A DNA stretch of 64,000 nucleotides from Mesorhizobium wenxiniae (GTDB lineage Bacteria; Pseudomonadota; Alphaproteobacteria; Rhizobiales; Rhizobiaceae), in NCBI RefSeq assembly GCF_002284535.1, contig NZ_NPKH01000016.1, positions 248,001-312,000 of the forward strand, written 5' to 3'. Of this stretch, positions 39,457-48,695 are shown in pieces. The translations under genes were made by a program, and so were the position numbers. A model generated the notes under the pieces. It was not told where the DNA came from. It did no database searches and saw nothing but the letters and a program-made list of their open reading frames with translations. The stretch's first letter is position 1; each line of letters begins with the position of its first letter.

Positions 39457-40377
39457 ATGCCTGCAAATCATCACGCAGCCGGTGCTCCGGCGGATCAATC
39501 AACTGATATACCTCAGGTAGGGATGGCCATCATCACCGGGTCGGCAAACTGGGGACTTGCCTTCCCGGAAGATGTCGAATTCGATGGCGTGCGCACGTTG
39601 CGGCGCGACATGAGTTTTGAGACGCCTTTCGGTCGTACCGACAACTGGAAGCTGCTTGAGTTCGATGCCTCGATCACAGCCGAAGGGAGAGCGAAGCGGG
39701 CGCTGTGCATGTATTCGCACGGCAATCCCCGCGACCATATCGACCATTCCTGCCATCGCCGCGCGTTCTGGGTATTGATGAAAGCGGGTGTACGGCAAGT
39801 TCTCGCCTGCTCGACCGTTGGCGCCGTCAACAAGGCGATCCAGCCCGGCGACATGGTGGTGAACGCCGATATCATCGAACTGACGCAGACCCCGTTTTCA
39901 CTGCTTCCTGACCGCCAGAGCTTCGACTGTTCGGGCAAGCAGATCGTATGTCCCAGATGTGCGGCGGTTCTGGTCGAAACGGCCCGCCGCCATTGGCCAG
40001 CCGAATGCCGCGTTCATGGCATCGAACAGCAGTTGGTGGCTGCCCATTGTTATGGGCCACGACTGACAACGCCAGCCGAAGCCTTGGCGTATCGGGGCAT
40101 GGGGGCGGATGTGCTCAACCATTCCATCGCCCCTGAGGCAACCTTGTCGCGCGAGATTGGCGCGTGTTTCGTGCCGTGCGCGTTCGTGACGGCGGGCTTC
40201 AACGACTATATGGACCGCAATCGCCAGAAATTGCTGCAGGAGGACGTGCTGCCCAATCTCTCCATGACAGCCTCGCGGGTCGCGTTGGAGACCGCCGCGC
40301 GACTTCCGGCCAATCCGGAATGCTCCTGTCAGGGCTTGAAGTCGCCTCAACCAGTAGAGCGTTCCAGCCGGTTCTGA
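39457..40377 (+). CDS. nucleoside phosphorylase superfamily protein, MTAP/PNP-like
   Basis: This 306-residue protein is related to methylthioadenosine and purine nucleoside phosphorylases. The family pattern is ETPFGRTD, YSHGNPRDHIDHSCHRRAFW (equivalent to the RHG...PPHxVNYRAN block), CSTVGAVN and GPRLTTPAEALAYRGMGAD. The usual GMTxxPE ribose-site segment here reads LNHSIAPE, without the Met that contacts the ribose 2-OH in relatives, so the substrate may not be a standard ribonucleoside. A CPRC pair adds possible metal or disulfide chemistry. It is the last gene of the LacI-controlled operon and follows the permeases by 14 bases, so it probably processes the imported compound. Confidence 0.75.
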   Translation: MPANHHAAGAPADQSTDIPQVGMAIITGSANWGLAFPEDVEFDGVRTLRRDMSFETPFGRTDNWKLLEFDASITAEGRAKRALCMYSHGNPRDHIDHSCHRRAFWVLMKAGVRQVLACSTVGAVNKAIQPGDMVVNADIIELTQTPFSLLPDRQSFDCSGKQIVCPRCAAVLVETARRHWPAECRVHGIEQQLVAAHCYGPRLTTPAEALAYRGMGADVLNHSIAPEATLSREIGACFVPCAFVTAGFNDYMDRNRQKLLQEDVLPNLSMTASRVALETAARLPANPECSCQGLKSPQPVERSSRF

Positions 40378-40388
40378 GCTTTCAGGAG

Positions 40389-40495
40389 CCTAATGCATGT
40401 CGCGCAAAAGTGTGCAGCGGTTTTGCGATAACGACATGCATAAAACAACAACCTAAAGCGCGTCGCGTGAGCCGGTCAAATGCGACGCGCTTTAG
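40389..40495. repeat. Mesorhizobium-type double-hairpin intergenic repeat, copy 2
   Basis: The first arm pair ATGCATGTCG/CGACATGCAT encloses CGCAAAA/TTTTGCG. The second arm pair CTAAAGCGCGTCGC/GCGACGCGCTTTAG is perfect, unlike copy 1. It sits between the ends of two converging genes, where it may also act as a transcription barrier. Confidence 0.9.
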
Positions 40496-40515
40496 TGCGA
40501 GTTCGTGGCGGGATC

Positions 40516-41424
40516 TTAGCCAGCCAGCTTAAAAATGCCGTCGATCGCCGGGTCGCCGTCGGTGCTCACCAGGCCGCGAGCCACCAGATCCTCCAGATGG
40601 GCAAGCACGGACAACCCGGCAGCGCCATGAAGGCTCGGATCGGTATCGCGATAGATCGCCCGGACCATGTCCTTGATCGTCCGGTCGCCGCTTCTGATCC
40701 GTTCGAGAATCGCTTGTTCGCGCATCCTGCGATGCGTCTTCAACTCGCGCATGAAACTGCGCGGCGCGGTCACCGGCCCGCCATGGCCGGGCAGCAGCAG
40801 GCGGTCGTCGCGCTCGATCAGCCGATCCAGCGAGGCCATATAGTCGGCCATGGCGCCGTCCGGCGGCGCAACGATAGAGGTCGACCAACCCATGACGTGA
40901 TCGGCCGAGAACAGGATACCGGTTCCTTCCAGCGCAAAAGCCGCGTGATTGGCAGCGTGACCCGGCGTCAGTACCGTTCTGATCGCCCAACCGTCGCCCG
41001 TGACCATCGTATCGTCGGGAAGCGCGATATCCGGATAAAAGGCGGTGTCGGCGCTGGCGTCGAGCGGATTGACCTCGCCTATGCGCAGCGGCCTGGCCGG
41101 CCGATGTGGGCCTTCGGCCAGGACAATTGCCCCGGTGTGTTGCTTCAGCCGCGCTGCCAGCGGAGAATGGTCGCGATGCGTGTGGCTGACGAATATGTGG
41201 CTGACCGACCTGTCTCCGATCACCTCGAGCAGTGTCTTGAGATGCGCATCGTCATCTGGCCCCGGATCGATCACCGCCAGCGTCTTGCGTCCGACGATGT
41301 AGCTGTTGGTGCCGTGAAAGGTGAACGGGCTGGGATTTTTCGCGGTAATCCGAAGCACGTTGGGCGCAACGGTCGCGCCCTGGCCGTAGGACGGGTCGAA
41401 GTCTGTGTCGAATTTCAGCGCCAT
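40516..41424 (-). CDS. MBL-fold metallo-hydrolase (LACTB2-like)
   Basis: This 302-residue metallo-beta-lactamase-fold hydrolase has the zinc motif HTHRDHSPLA (HxHxDH), with later ligands in TPGHAANHAAF and LLPGHGGPV. It resembles the LACTB2-like group and its C-terminal winged-helix-like extension (residues 225-300, MRELKTHRRMREQAIL). Members cleave esters, RNA or glutathione conjugates; the substrate is unknown. It is convergent with the phosphorylase gene and divergent from bioY. Confidence 0.88.
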   Translation of the reverse strand: MALKFDTDFDPSYGQGATVAPNVLRITAKNPSPFTFHGTNSYIVGRKTLAVIDPGPDDDAHLKTLLEVIGDRSVSHIFVSHTHRDHSPLAARLKQHTGAIVLAEGPHRPARPLRIGEVNPLDASADTAFYPDIALPDDTMVTGDGWAIRTVLTPGHAANHAAFALEGTGILFSADHVMGWSTSIVAPPDGAMADYMASLDRLIERDDRLLLPGHGGPVTAPRSFMRELKTHRRMREQAILERIRSGDRTIKDMVRAIYRDTDPSLHGAAGLSVLAHLEDLVARGLVSTDGDPAIDGIFKLAG

Positions 41425-41540
41425 GGCGAATGTCGTTCAGCCCTGTTCTAGAGACGGCAAAACCGATTGCCGCATAACACGGAAGCCAATATAGGAAAAC
41501 GCAAGGCCGCGATCTGCGGCAGTCCGATATGAGGAAGACC

Positions 41541-42131
41541 ATGGCAATTGCAACGACGATGCGTCCGCTTGTTTCTCTCGCTCTGCCTGAAAAGGGCGCG
41601 GCCCGCCTGGCGATGCAGCTTTTGCTGTCGATCGTTGGAACGCTGGTGCTGACCTTGTCGGCCAAGACCAGAGTTTTGCTCGGGCCGGTCGACATCTCGA
41701 TGCAGACCTTAGCCGTCTTTCTGATCGCCGCAGCATTCGGCATGCGCCTCGGCGTCGCCACGCTGCTTCTCTACATGGCGGAGGGCGCCATGGGTCTTCC
41801 GGTCTTCCAGGGCACGCCGGAAAAGGGCATCGGCGTCGCTTACATGCTCGGCTCGACCGGCGGCTATCTTGCTGGCTTCGTCGTCATGGCGGCGATCGTC
41901 GGTTGGGCCGCTGATCGCGGTTGGGATCGCCATCCGATCAAGCTCTTCAACGCGATTCTGGTTGCCGAAATCGTCATGATGGCGATGGGTTTTGCCTGGC
42001 TGGCGCTACTCATCGGCCCGGAAAAGTCATGGCAGTTCGGCGTCGTGCCCTTCATCGTCGGCGACCTGATCAAGGTCGGCCTGGCGGCGAGCCTTGTGCC
42101 AGCCGTCTGGTCGCTGCTGAAGCGCTCCTGA
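41541..42131 (+). CDS. bioY: biotin transporter BioY
   Basis: This 196-residue S component of an ECF-type biotin uptake system has six hydrophobic helices and the GVAYMLGSTGGYLAGF and KLFNAIL-type segments of BioY; GPVDISMQTLAVFL is the conserved first loop. ATG 41541 follows GAGGAAG, and a shorter-spaced ATG at 41529 is less likely. No bioM/bioN partner lies in the window; in rhizobia BioY can act alone or with distant components. Confidence 0.92.
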   Translation: MAIATTMRPLVSLALPEKGAARLAMQLLLSIVGTLVLTLSAKTRVLLGPVDISMQTLAVFLIAAAFGMRLGVATLLLYMAEGAMGLPVFQGTPEKGIGVAYMLGSTGGYLAGFVVMAAIVGWAADRGWDRHPIKLFNAILVAEIVMMAMGFAWLALLIGPEKSWQFGVVPFIVGDLIKVGLAASLVPAVWSLLKRS

Positions 42132-42579
42132 ATTCCAGTCGATGGATCGGACACGGCACTGATCGGCAACCACAGGGATGTGATTGCGTGGAATGGTCCC
42201 TGTTTCAGCGAGGGCTGTCGAAACTTCTCGCCAACGCAAGCCGGCGCCAATTGGTCGGCATCTGCTTCGCAACACTTTGCTAACGATACCGTCACACAAT
42301 GGTCAAATCGACCGATTAAGGACCAGAACAGCCAGCGATTCGTCGCGAGCCAGCGTAACGAAGCAGCTACACATCGACGTAACTGCTGGAAATCGATTCG
42401 CGCATAGCAAAAAAGAAAGCGGCTCGATCATCTCCTAGGTCACGGCTAAGGTTAATGGATCATTCGCGGGACTTTTTTAGACCAATCGCCTTGATTCTCG
42501 CGAGATAGCTGCTTGCTGGTACCTTCACGCTGTCGTAACCCTTGACATTGACCATGCCGAAAACCGCCGAAAGAGACGC
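42132..42579 (+). other. non-coding region upstream of the polysaccharide locus
   Basis: About 450 bases lie between bioY and the NusG-like gene, with no recognisable gene. The composition drops in GC towards the right. A TTGACA at 42542 is too close to the start codon and lacks a -10. The only small coding-like element is a nine-codon frame at 42554. Promoters for the locus should be here but I cannot place one with confidence. Confidence 0.5.
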
Positions 42580-42583
42580 GTGA
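42554..42583 (+). promoter_or_regulatory. nine-codon upstream ORF overlapping the NusG-like start
   Basis: ATG CCG AAA ACC GCC GAA AGA GAC GCG TGA encodes MPKTAERDA and ends in a GTGA overlap with the GTG start of the NusG paralogue. Such an arrangement would couple translation of the regulator to this mini-frame. No strong Shine-Dalgarno sequence precedes it, so it may be chance. Confidence 0.3.
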
Positions 42584-43143
42584 TTAGCCTGGAAGAAACA
42601 ACGAGTAAGGCTGTTAAATCGTTGCGACGGCCCGCAGCCGGCACCGCAGCACGCTGGTATGCCGCCAGCGTATTTCCGGGAAAAGAAGACGTCGCCGAAC
42701 GGCATCTCCGGATGCAGGGGTTTCACCCGTTTACGCCTCGCCGCGAGAAGACCACACGTCATGCCCGGCGCATCGAGACTCGACCGGCGGCATATTTTCC
42801 AGGTTATATGTTCATCGCCCTCGATGTCGCGCTGCAGCGGTGGCGCTCGGTCAATGGAACGTTCGGCGTGCGCTCACTCATCATGCAGGGCGAACGGCCA
42901 CTGCCAGTCCCGTCGGGGTTGGTGGAGCGGTTCATAGCTCTGACTGGCCGGGACGGCCTGCTTGATTTCAGCGGAGGCCTCGCTGCGGGCGCATCGGTTC
43001 GGATTCTTTCAGGTCCTTTCGCGGAGATGATCGGTCGCCTTGACCGGCTCGATCCAGCCGGAAGGGCCCGAGTCCTGGTTGCCATCATGAATGGCGAGAT
43101 CCCTGTTGACATGGACTCAAGGGAACTCATCGCGATCGCATAA
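42580..43143 (+). CDS. NusG/RfaH-type transcription antitermination paralogue
   Basis: This 187-residue NusG-family protein has an N-terminal NGN domain RWYAASVFPGKEDVAERHL, then AAYFPGYMFIALD, and a C-terminal KOW motif ASVRILSGPFAEMIGRL. It is distinct from housekeeping NusG in length and position. Specialised paralogues (RfaH, LoaP, UpxY-type) promote transcription through long polysaccharide operons, and this one sits at the head of such an operon. The start is GTG 42580, with GAAAGAGA upstream and overlap with a nine-codon frame. Confidence 0.88.
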   Translation: MISLEETTSKAVKSLRRPAAGTAARWYAASVFPGKEDVAERHLRMQGFHPFTPRREKTTRHARRIETRPAAYFPGYMFIALDVALQRWRSVNGTFGVRSLIMQGERPLPVPSGLVERFIALTGRDGLLDFSGGLAAGASVRILSGPFAEMIGRLDRLDPAGRARVLVAIMNGEIPVDMDSRELIAIA

Positions 43144-43424
43144 CCGCAATCGACGTTCGGATGCGGTACCAACTGTTGCAAAGTCGGCTCTCGGGTTTCA
43201 CCCGGGAGTGCGGTAGCCATTGTTGGAGCCGAAGCATGCCGGTAGAGCGAATGGCGTTGCCGCAGCTTGGTGTTCATTCACGCGTTGGGCCAGATCTGGG
43301 TTTGTCAGGCTGCCTATCGCGCGAGTGGAATACGGAGCCTGACAATCAATCTCAGCGGTTTGCGTTGAACATCTGAGAGTTCCTGGCTTATTTATCGGCG
43401 GACCCAGAGAGCGACCTCACGAAC

Positions 43425-44702
43425 TTGAACACCACCACCATCACCCTTCCTAATCAAAGGCATCTTCTGCTTCGGATGCGCTTTCAGTTGCTTGGTGGGC
43501 TGACCTTCGCGATCTTGGTCCCCGCGCTGGTCCGCATGTCGTTCGACCAACAAGTAATCTTGCAATCAAATATGCAGGTTACAATTGTCGCGGCATTCAT
43601 CGCTCATGCGGCGGGTTATTTACTTTACAAGCGCATCGGCAATTTTCCGGGTGTGGCGGCGGCTGGTTACATCTTACCCACCTTCGCCCTGACCTATGGC
43701 CTCGTGTTCGTCACCATCTTTTTCTTCAGGTTCGACTATAGCCGGTTCCAGGCCGCCGCGAGTTTTTTTCAGTCGACATTGTGGTATTTTGGGCTGAGTT
43801 TGGCCACGCGACGGCTCGACCCATACCGGTTGGCAGTAATTCCAGGCGGGGATGTCGATAGGCTGGAAAGCATACCAGGCGTCAGTTGGCACCGGATCCA
43901 TTCGCCCGAGACGATTGTCGAATATGCGAGCGGTGTGGTGGCCGATCTTCGAGCCGACCTTTCGGATGAATGGGAACGGTATATCGCCGACCGCGCGCTC
44001 TCGGGAACGCCAGTCTACCACGTCAAACAAATCAGCGAGTCGCTCACAGGTCGAGTGGAAATAGAACATCTCTCCGAAAATACGCTGGGATCCTTGAATC
44101 CAAACCAGGCTTATTTGAAAATAAAGCAGGCTATTGATTGGTTTTCGGCGCTGTTTATCCTTGTCGTCTTCTCTCCGCTGCTCTTATTTGTGGCGATAGC
44201 AGTAAAGCTCGACTCAGCTGGCCCAGCCTTGTTTAAGCAAAAAAGAATGGGATACCGAGGAAATATTTACGAGGTCTACAAATTTCGGACGATGAAGCTC
44301 AGCGCCGTTGCTGGCGATGAAAAGGACGAGGCCATCACAAAGGCCGGCGATACGCGGATCACTCGCTTAGGACAGTTCTTGAGAAAATCCAGGATCGATG
44401 AGTTGCCGCAAGCGATCAACATTTTGCGCGGCGAAATGAGCTGGATCGGACCGCGGCCGGAGGCACTCGTGCTGTCGAAATGGTACGAGGCTGAGCTGCC
44501 ATTCTATCGATATCGGCACATCGTCCGGCCTGGCATTACCGGATGGGCGCAAGTCAATCAGGGCCATGTTGCGGCGGTGGACGACGTTCTGGAAAAACTT
44601 CACTACGACTTCTACTACATCAAGAATTTTTCGCCTTGGCTCGACGTGCTGATTGTGTTTCGTACGATCCGAACCATGCTGACAGGATTTGGTGCTCGGT
44701 AG
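43425..44702 (+). CDS. polyprenyl-phosphate sugar-1-phosphate transferase (initiating glycosyltransferase)
   Basis: This 425-residue WbaP/WcaJ/ExoY-class enzyme transfers a hexose-1-phosphate to undecaprenyl phosphate to begin each repeat unit. Several membrane helices lie in the N-terminal 130 residues. The C-terminal catalytic domain has KIKQAIDWFSALFILVVFSP, KFRTMK, LRKSRIDELPQAINILRGEMSW and IGPRPE, and ends with RPGITGWAQVN. The start is TTG 43425 without a clear ribosome site; an ATG at 43476 inside the first segment is the alternative. It is AT-richer than the core genes. Confidence 0.9.
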   Translation: MNTTTITLPNQRHLLLRMRFQLLGGLTFAILVPALVRMSFDQQVILQSNMQVTIVAAFIAHAAGYLLYKRIGNFPGVAAAGYILPTFALTYGLVFVTIFFFRFDYSRFQAAASFFQSTLWYFGLSLATRRLDPYRLAVIPGGDVDRLESIPGVSWHRIHSPETIVEYASGVVADLRADLSDEWERYIADRALSGTPVYHVKQISESLTGRVEIEHLSENTLGSLNPNQAYLKIKQAIDWFSALFILVVFSPLLLFVAIAVKLDSAGPALFKQKRMGYRGNIYEVYKFRTMKLSAVAGDEKDEAITKAGDTRITRLGQFLRKSRIDELPQAINILRGEMSWIGPRPEALVLSKWYEAELPFYRYRHIVRPGITGWAQVNQGHVAAVDDVLEKLHYDFYYIKNFSPWLDVLIVFRTIRTMLTGFGAR

Positions 44703-44792
44703 AGCCGAAGAGGCTTACTGATTGCGGGAGGATCATATTATTCGCTTGGCAGACACTCACAATCGCGTTCCAGAAATCGCCGGAGAAGCACC

Positions 44793-45887
44793 ATGACCAG
44801 GAAGATCGCACTCATAACCGGTATCACTGGCCAGGATGGCGCCTATCTGGCGGAACTTCTGCTGGCAAAGGGCTATCACGTCCACGGCATCAAGCGGCGT
44901 TCGTCGTCATTCAACACCGGTCGCATCGATAATCTCTACCAGGATCCGCATGAGAAGGACGTAAGGCTGTCGCTGCATTATGGCGACATGACTGATGCCA
45001 CGAACCTCATCCGCATCGTCCAGGAAGTGCAGCCAGACGAGATCTACAATCTCGCAGCACAATCGCATGTTCAGGTGAGCTTCGAGACCGCCGAATATAC
45101 GGCGAATGCAGACGCGATAGGCACGCTACGCCTTCTCGAGGCCATCCGGCTGCTCGGCCTGACAAAAAAGACGCGTTTCTATCAGGCATCGACATCCGAA
45201 CTCTACGGGAAGGTGCAGGAGATTCCGCAGAAGGAAACGACGCCCTTCTATCCGCGATCGCCTTATGCGGCAGCAAAGATCTATGCCTACTGGATTGCGG
45301 TAAATTACCGCGAAGCCTATGGCATTCACGCTTCCAACGGCATCCTGTTCAATCACGAGAGTCCGATGCGCGGCGAGACATTTGTGACGCGTAAGATCAC
45401 GCGCGCAGCGGCCGCGATCAGCCTGGGCCTTCAGGACAAACTCTACCTCGGCAATCTGTCTGCCGAGCGAGATTGGGGTCATGCCCGCGACTATGTCGAG
45501 GGCATGTGGAGGATCCTTCAGCAGGACGTGCCCGACGATTATGTCCTAGCAACCGGAGTGAAAAACTCGGTCCGCCGTTTTGTCGAGCTGGCATTCAGCG
45601 AAGTTGGGACCGAGATCCAATGGGTCGGTTCCGGCATCGACGAAAAAGGCATCGATGCAAGATCCGGCGCTGTTCTGGTCGAGGTGGATCCTCGGTACTT
45701 CAGGCCGACCGAAGTGGAGCTTCTGATCGGCGACCCCTCGAAAGCGGAGCGCGTTCTCGGGTGGAAGGCAACAACCTCCCTAGCTACAATGGTCCAGGAA
45801 ATGGTCCAGTCCGATCTCGAAACGGTAAGACGGGAATCAGAGCACCGGCGCTTGGACGAGGATCGCATTCGCGTTGCGGCACAGTAA
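44793..45887 (+). CDS. gmd: GDP-mannose 4,6-dehydratase
   Basis: Gmd converts GDP-D-mannose to GDP-4-keto-6-deoxy-D-mannose, precursor of GDP-L-fucose and GDP-D-rhamnose. This 364-residue protein is full length. It has [20 protein letters not shown] (NADP site), [16 protein letters not shown], the catalytic pattern [16 protein letters not shown] with the YAAAK motif, and [20 protein letters not shown]-mannose would come from the mannose-1-phosphate guanylyltransferase at 60427, and the product could be reduced by the SDR protein at 58284. Confidence 0.97.
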   Translation: MTRKIALITGITGQDGAYLAELLLAKGYHVHGIKRRSSSFNTGRIDNLYQDPHEKDVRLSLHYGDMTDATNLIRIVQEVQPDEIYNLAAQSHVQVSFETAEYTANADAIGTLRLLEAIRLLGLTKKTRFYQASTSELYGKVQEIPQKETTPFYPRSPYAAAKIYAYWIAVNYREAYGIHASNGILFNHESPMRGETFVTRKITRAAAAISLGLQDKLYLGNLSAERDWGHARDYVEGMWRILQQDVPDDYVLATGVKNSVRRFVELAFSEVGTEIQWVGSGIDEKGIDARSGAVLVEVDPRYFRPTEVELLIGDPSKAERVLGWKATTSLATMVQEMVQSDLETVRRESEHRRLDEDRIRVAAQ

Positions 45888-45908
45888 GGAACGTTGGACC
45901 GAGTTGAC

Positions 45909-46697
45909 ATGAGAATCTCGGTTTTGACGGTCTGCTGGAACTCGGCCGCAACAATCAGGCATACGGTCGATAGCTTCTTTGCCCAGGATCATCAGGACAA
46001 AGAGTTGGTGGTCGTCGATGGCGGGTCATCGGACGAAACGCTGACAATCGTCCGGTCCTATCCGCAGGACCAAATTCAGTTGGTCAGCGAGCCCGATCGT
46101 GGAATGTATGATGCACTCAATAAGGGGCTGCGCCTCTATACTGGAGACGCAGTTGGCGTGCTGAATTCCGACGATTGTTTCCATGACCATACTGTGCTGA
46201 CGCGAATTTCGGCAGAACTTGAACAGGCCGACATCGTGCACGGCGATTTGGATTTTGTTGAAAATCATTTCAACAAGCGGGTCATCCGGCGTTGGCGTGC
46301 CGCCCCCAGACCCGCCAAGGGTTTCCGGACTGGTTGGATGCCGGCCCATCCAACATTTTACGTCAGGCGGAAGGTGGCGGAGACGGTCGGCACGTTCGAC
46401 CTCAGTCTCAAAGTGGCATCGGATTACGATTGGATGCTGAGAGCGGTTGAGCTTCATGGATTCGGGTCCGCTACCACCAACCATGTGTTGGTAGATATGA
46501 TGGTTGGCGGGGCCAGCACACGGAGCCTCGGCTCCTATATCGGGCACAATTTTGAGGCCCTGCGGTCGCGGCGCCAATGGCTGCGCTCCGGTCCAATCGA
46601 CTACGCGCTTGTTGCGAAGCCAATGCGCAAGCTGGGGCAGTTTTTCGGCATCAACAGTGCCGGAACCGCGAAGCAAAGCCGGCATGGAGTACGCTGA
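45909..46697 (+). CDS. family 2 glycosyltransferase, WcaE-like
   Basis: This 262-residue GT-A enzyme has a nucleotide-sugar pocket ISVLTVCWNSAATIRHTVDS, DGGSSDET, and the DxD equivalent LNSDDCF at about residues 86-92. The acceptor-side motif SDYDWMLRAVELHG is also present. Such enzymes add one sugar to the lipid-linked repeat unit. The start is ATG MRISVLT, 21 bases after the gmd stop; a frame from 45894 is open but less likely. Confidence 0.88.
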   Translation: MRISVLTVCWNSAATIRHTVDSFFAQDHQDKELVVVDGGSSDETLTIVRSYPQDQIQLVSEPDRGMYDALNKGLRLYTGDAVGVLNSDDCFHDHTVLTRISAELEQADIVHGDLDFVENHFNKRVIRRWRAAPRPAKGFRTGWMPAHPTFYVRRKVAETVGTFDLSLKVASDYDWMLRAVELHGFGSATTNHVLVDMMVGGASTRSLGSYIGHNFEALRSRRQWLRSGPIDYALVAKPMRKLGQFFGINSAGTAKQSRHGVR

Positions 46698-46700
46698 ATA

Positions 46701-47744
46701 GTGGCTTCGGTAAGTGATATCCATGCTTCGGAGGTCGGCCCAGAGGTGAAGCGCAACTACGTTCACGTGTCTGCGCCCGGTGGTCACCGCCAATTCTACC
46801 AGGATCTCTTTGCCGGCCTATTTGACCTCGAACCGGCAATGGGACGCATTGGACCTCGGCTGTGGCTTGACCTGGTTCGGGCCCGCCACCTCCTGTTCGC
46901 CACCATCGACGATGATTACGCTGGTTTTATAGCAGTTGCGTTGGCAAGATCGCTGATTGGACGGCGGACGGTTGGGCTCTTTCTCAGGCCGTCCAAATGC
47001 TTCGAGAGCGGAAGGCTCGTTTATCGCCTCAAGAGATGGGCTTTCCGGTGCTTGCGGCATTTGCCTCACCTGTCGCTCTTTACGATTCTGCCGTTCAAAT
47101 TTGATCGCCGATTTGCTCAGGTCGCGCACGGGTGGGTACACGACCCTCAGATGTGGGACATGCACGACGGCGCGGCGCTTATCGAAACTAGCCAACTGTC
47201 ACGCGACGTGCTGACCGCAGCCGGCGGGCGCGCCATTTTGTGTTTCCTGGGCAGCGTGAGAAAGTCGAAGGGCTTCGAATTCTTGGCTTACATCGTCTCC
47301 GACCACCCAGATCTCGCGAAAGATGTTTTTGTGGTGGCTGTCGGGCGCGTCGACCCGGCCTGTGGCGACGACTGCGCTCGCCTGATTTCTGCCGGAGGAA
47401 TGGTGGTCGACCGGTTCGTGTCGGACGACGAACTTCTGAGCTTGTACAAAACCTGCGATTTCGCCTGGTGCTGTTACGAGCCGGACTACGACCAGGCCTC
47501 CGGCATATTCGGACGAAGCGTACAACTGGGCACACGTCCGATCATCCGCAAGGGCGCGTATCTCGAGAAATATGCGCAAGAAGGTGCAGTTGCACCGGTG
47601 TGTCTGGTTTACGGCGATACGCGTGACGCTGCAGCGAATATCGCAGCCGCAGCAGCCAATCGATCCGACAAGCCCGGGCGGCTGGGCGAAATCGTCGGCG
47701 GCTGGCGGGCCGATTTTGTGCAGAAAATCCGAGCGGCCCTTTGA
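46701..47744 (+). CDS. GT-B-type glycosyltransferase (divergent)
   Basis: This 347-residue protein has a GT-B feel: an N-terminal half with AALIETSQLSRDVL, then ILCFLGSVRKSKGFEFLAYI (start of the C-terminal nucleotide-sugar domain) and VDRFVSDDELLSLYKTCDFAW. The E(x)7E-like end is LGTRPIIRKGAYLEKYAQ rather than the usual GTP motif. The start is GTG, three bases after the previous gene's stop codon, so translation is probably coupled. Donor and acceptor are unknown. Confidence 0.7.
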   Translation: MASVSDIHASEVGPEVKRNYVHVSAPGGHRQFYQDLFAGLFDLEPAMGRIGPRLWLDLVRARHLLFATIDDDYAGFIAVALARSLIGRRTVGLFLRPSKCFESGRLVYRLKRWAFRCLRHLPHLSLFTILPFKFDRRFAQVAHGWVHDPQMWDMHDGAALIETSQLSRDVLTAAGGRAILCFLGSVRKSKGFEFLAYIVSDHPDLAKDVFVVAVGRVDPACGDDCARLISAGGMVVDRFVSDDELLSLYKTCDFAWCCYEPDYDQASGIFGRSVQLGTRPIIRKGAYLEKYAQEGAVAPVCLVYGDTRDAAANIAAAAANRSDKPGRLGEIVGGWRADFVQKIRAAL

Positions 47745-47831
47745 CCCGCGGGCGCATATGCGTCAACGCCGCTGAGCCGGGTATTTGGCTGCCTGCCATG
47801 TAAGTTCTGAGGATCGAGATAAAGGCTGATC

Positions 47832-48584
47832 ATGTTACAATTCTTGGGTCCCAAGGCGAAGATATCATTGCGTGACGTGGGGCGGCGGTTCGGGTTCGAC
47901 GTGCGCCTGAATGGCATTAATTCGCGCGATGATTTGCGTCTTGTGCATTTTCTTCACATGCACGAAATCGATCTCGTAATCGACGTTGGTGCCAACAAAG
48001 GCCAGTTCGGCACGATGCTGTTTGCGGCGGGGTTTCAAGGCTCGATGATTTCGTTCGAACCGCTCCCAGATGCGCATTCCGAACTCATGCGCACAGCAAA
48101 CTCATTCGACCAGCGCTGGACGGTAGGGCCAGCTGTTGCGCTAAGCGACACTAGTGGGTCGGCGACGTTCCATGTTACGGAAGCGTCGACGAGCAGTTCG
48201 TTGCACGAGCCACGTGAGTCGTTCGTGGAACATACTCCCCGCGTGGCCGTCGCCAAGCGGATCGAGGTCAAGACAGAGCGGCTTGATGCCCTCGCGAACA
48301 CGATCGGCCTCGCTGGCAAGCGAGCATTCCTGAAACTTGACGTGCAGGGCGCTGAAGCGGCTGTTCTCGCAGGTGCTTCCGCCGTCCTGCCGCAACTGCG
48401 AGGCGTCCTAACCGAACTGTCGCTGGTCGAGCTCTATACAGGGCAGGCGACCGCGCTGGAGGTGCATCAACTCATTGGCGGCAGTGGGTTCGAATTGTGG
48501 GATGTCTGGCAAGGGTATAGAAACCCGCAGACGCAGCGACTAACACAGATTGATGCATTGTATTTTCGTCCAAGCCAGGCCTGA
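47832..48584 (+). CDS. FkbM-family SAM-dependent methyltransferase
   Basis: This 250-residue O-methyltransferase has the FkbM SAM motif DLVIDVGANKGQFGTMLF and later MISFEPLPDAHSEL and FLKLDVQGAEAAVL. In polysaccharide loci FkbM-type enzymes methylate sugar hydroxyls, so this one could add a methyl group to a repeat-unit residue. It is preceded by GATCATG without a strong ribosome site and lies 87 bases after the glycosyltransferase. Confidence 0.88.
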   Translation: MLQFLGPKAKISLRDVGRRFGFDVRLNGINSRDDLRLVHFLHMHEIDLVIDVGANKGQFGTMLFAAGFQGSMISFEPLPDAHSELMRTANSFDQRWTVGPAVALSDTSGSATFHVTEASTSSSLHEPRESFVEHTPRVAVAKRIEVKTERLDALANTIGLAGKRAFLKLDVQGAEAAVLAGASAVLPQLRGVLTELSLVELYTGQATALEVHQLIGGSGFELWDVWQGYRNPQTQRLTQIDALYFRPSQA

Positions 48585-48695
48585 GACTTTGAACAATGGG
48601 CCGGCTGGTTCGAGAGTGAGCCCAGCTCCAATCAGGAGCTTTCCGACGATCCAAACAACGAACGGAACGGTTGCCGCACGGATTGTTCTAACACC

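Noticed and set aside
42542..42547. TTGACA as promoter of the NusG-like gene
   Set aside because: No -10 at 16-18 bases and the start codon is only 32 bases on, so the transcript would have almost no leader.
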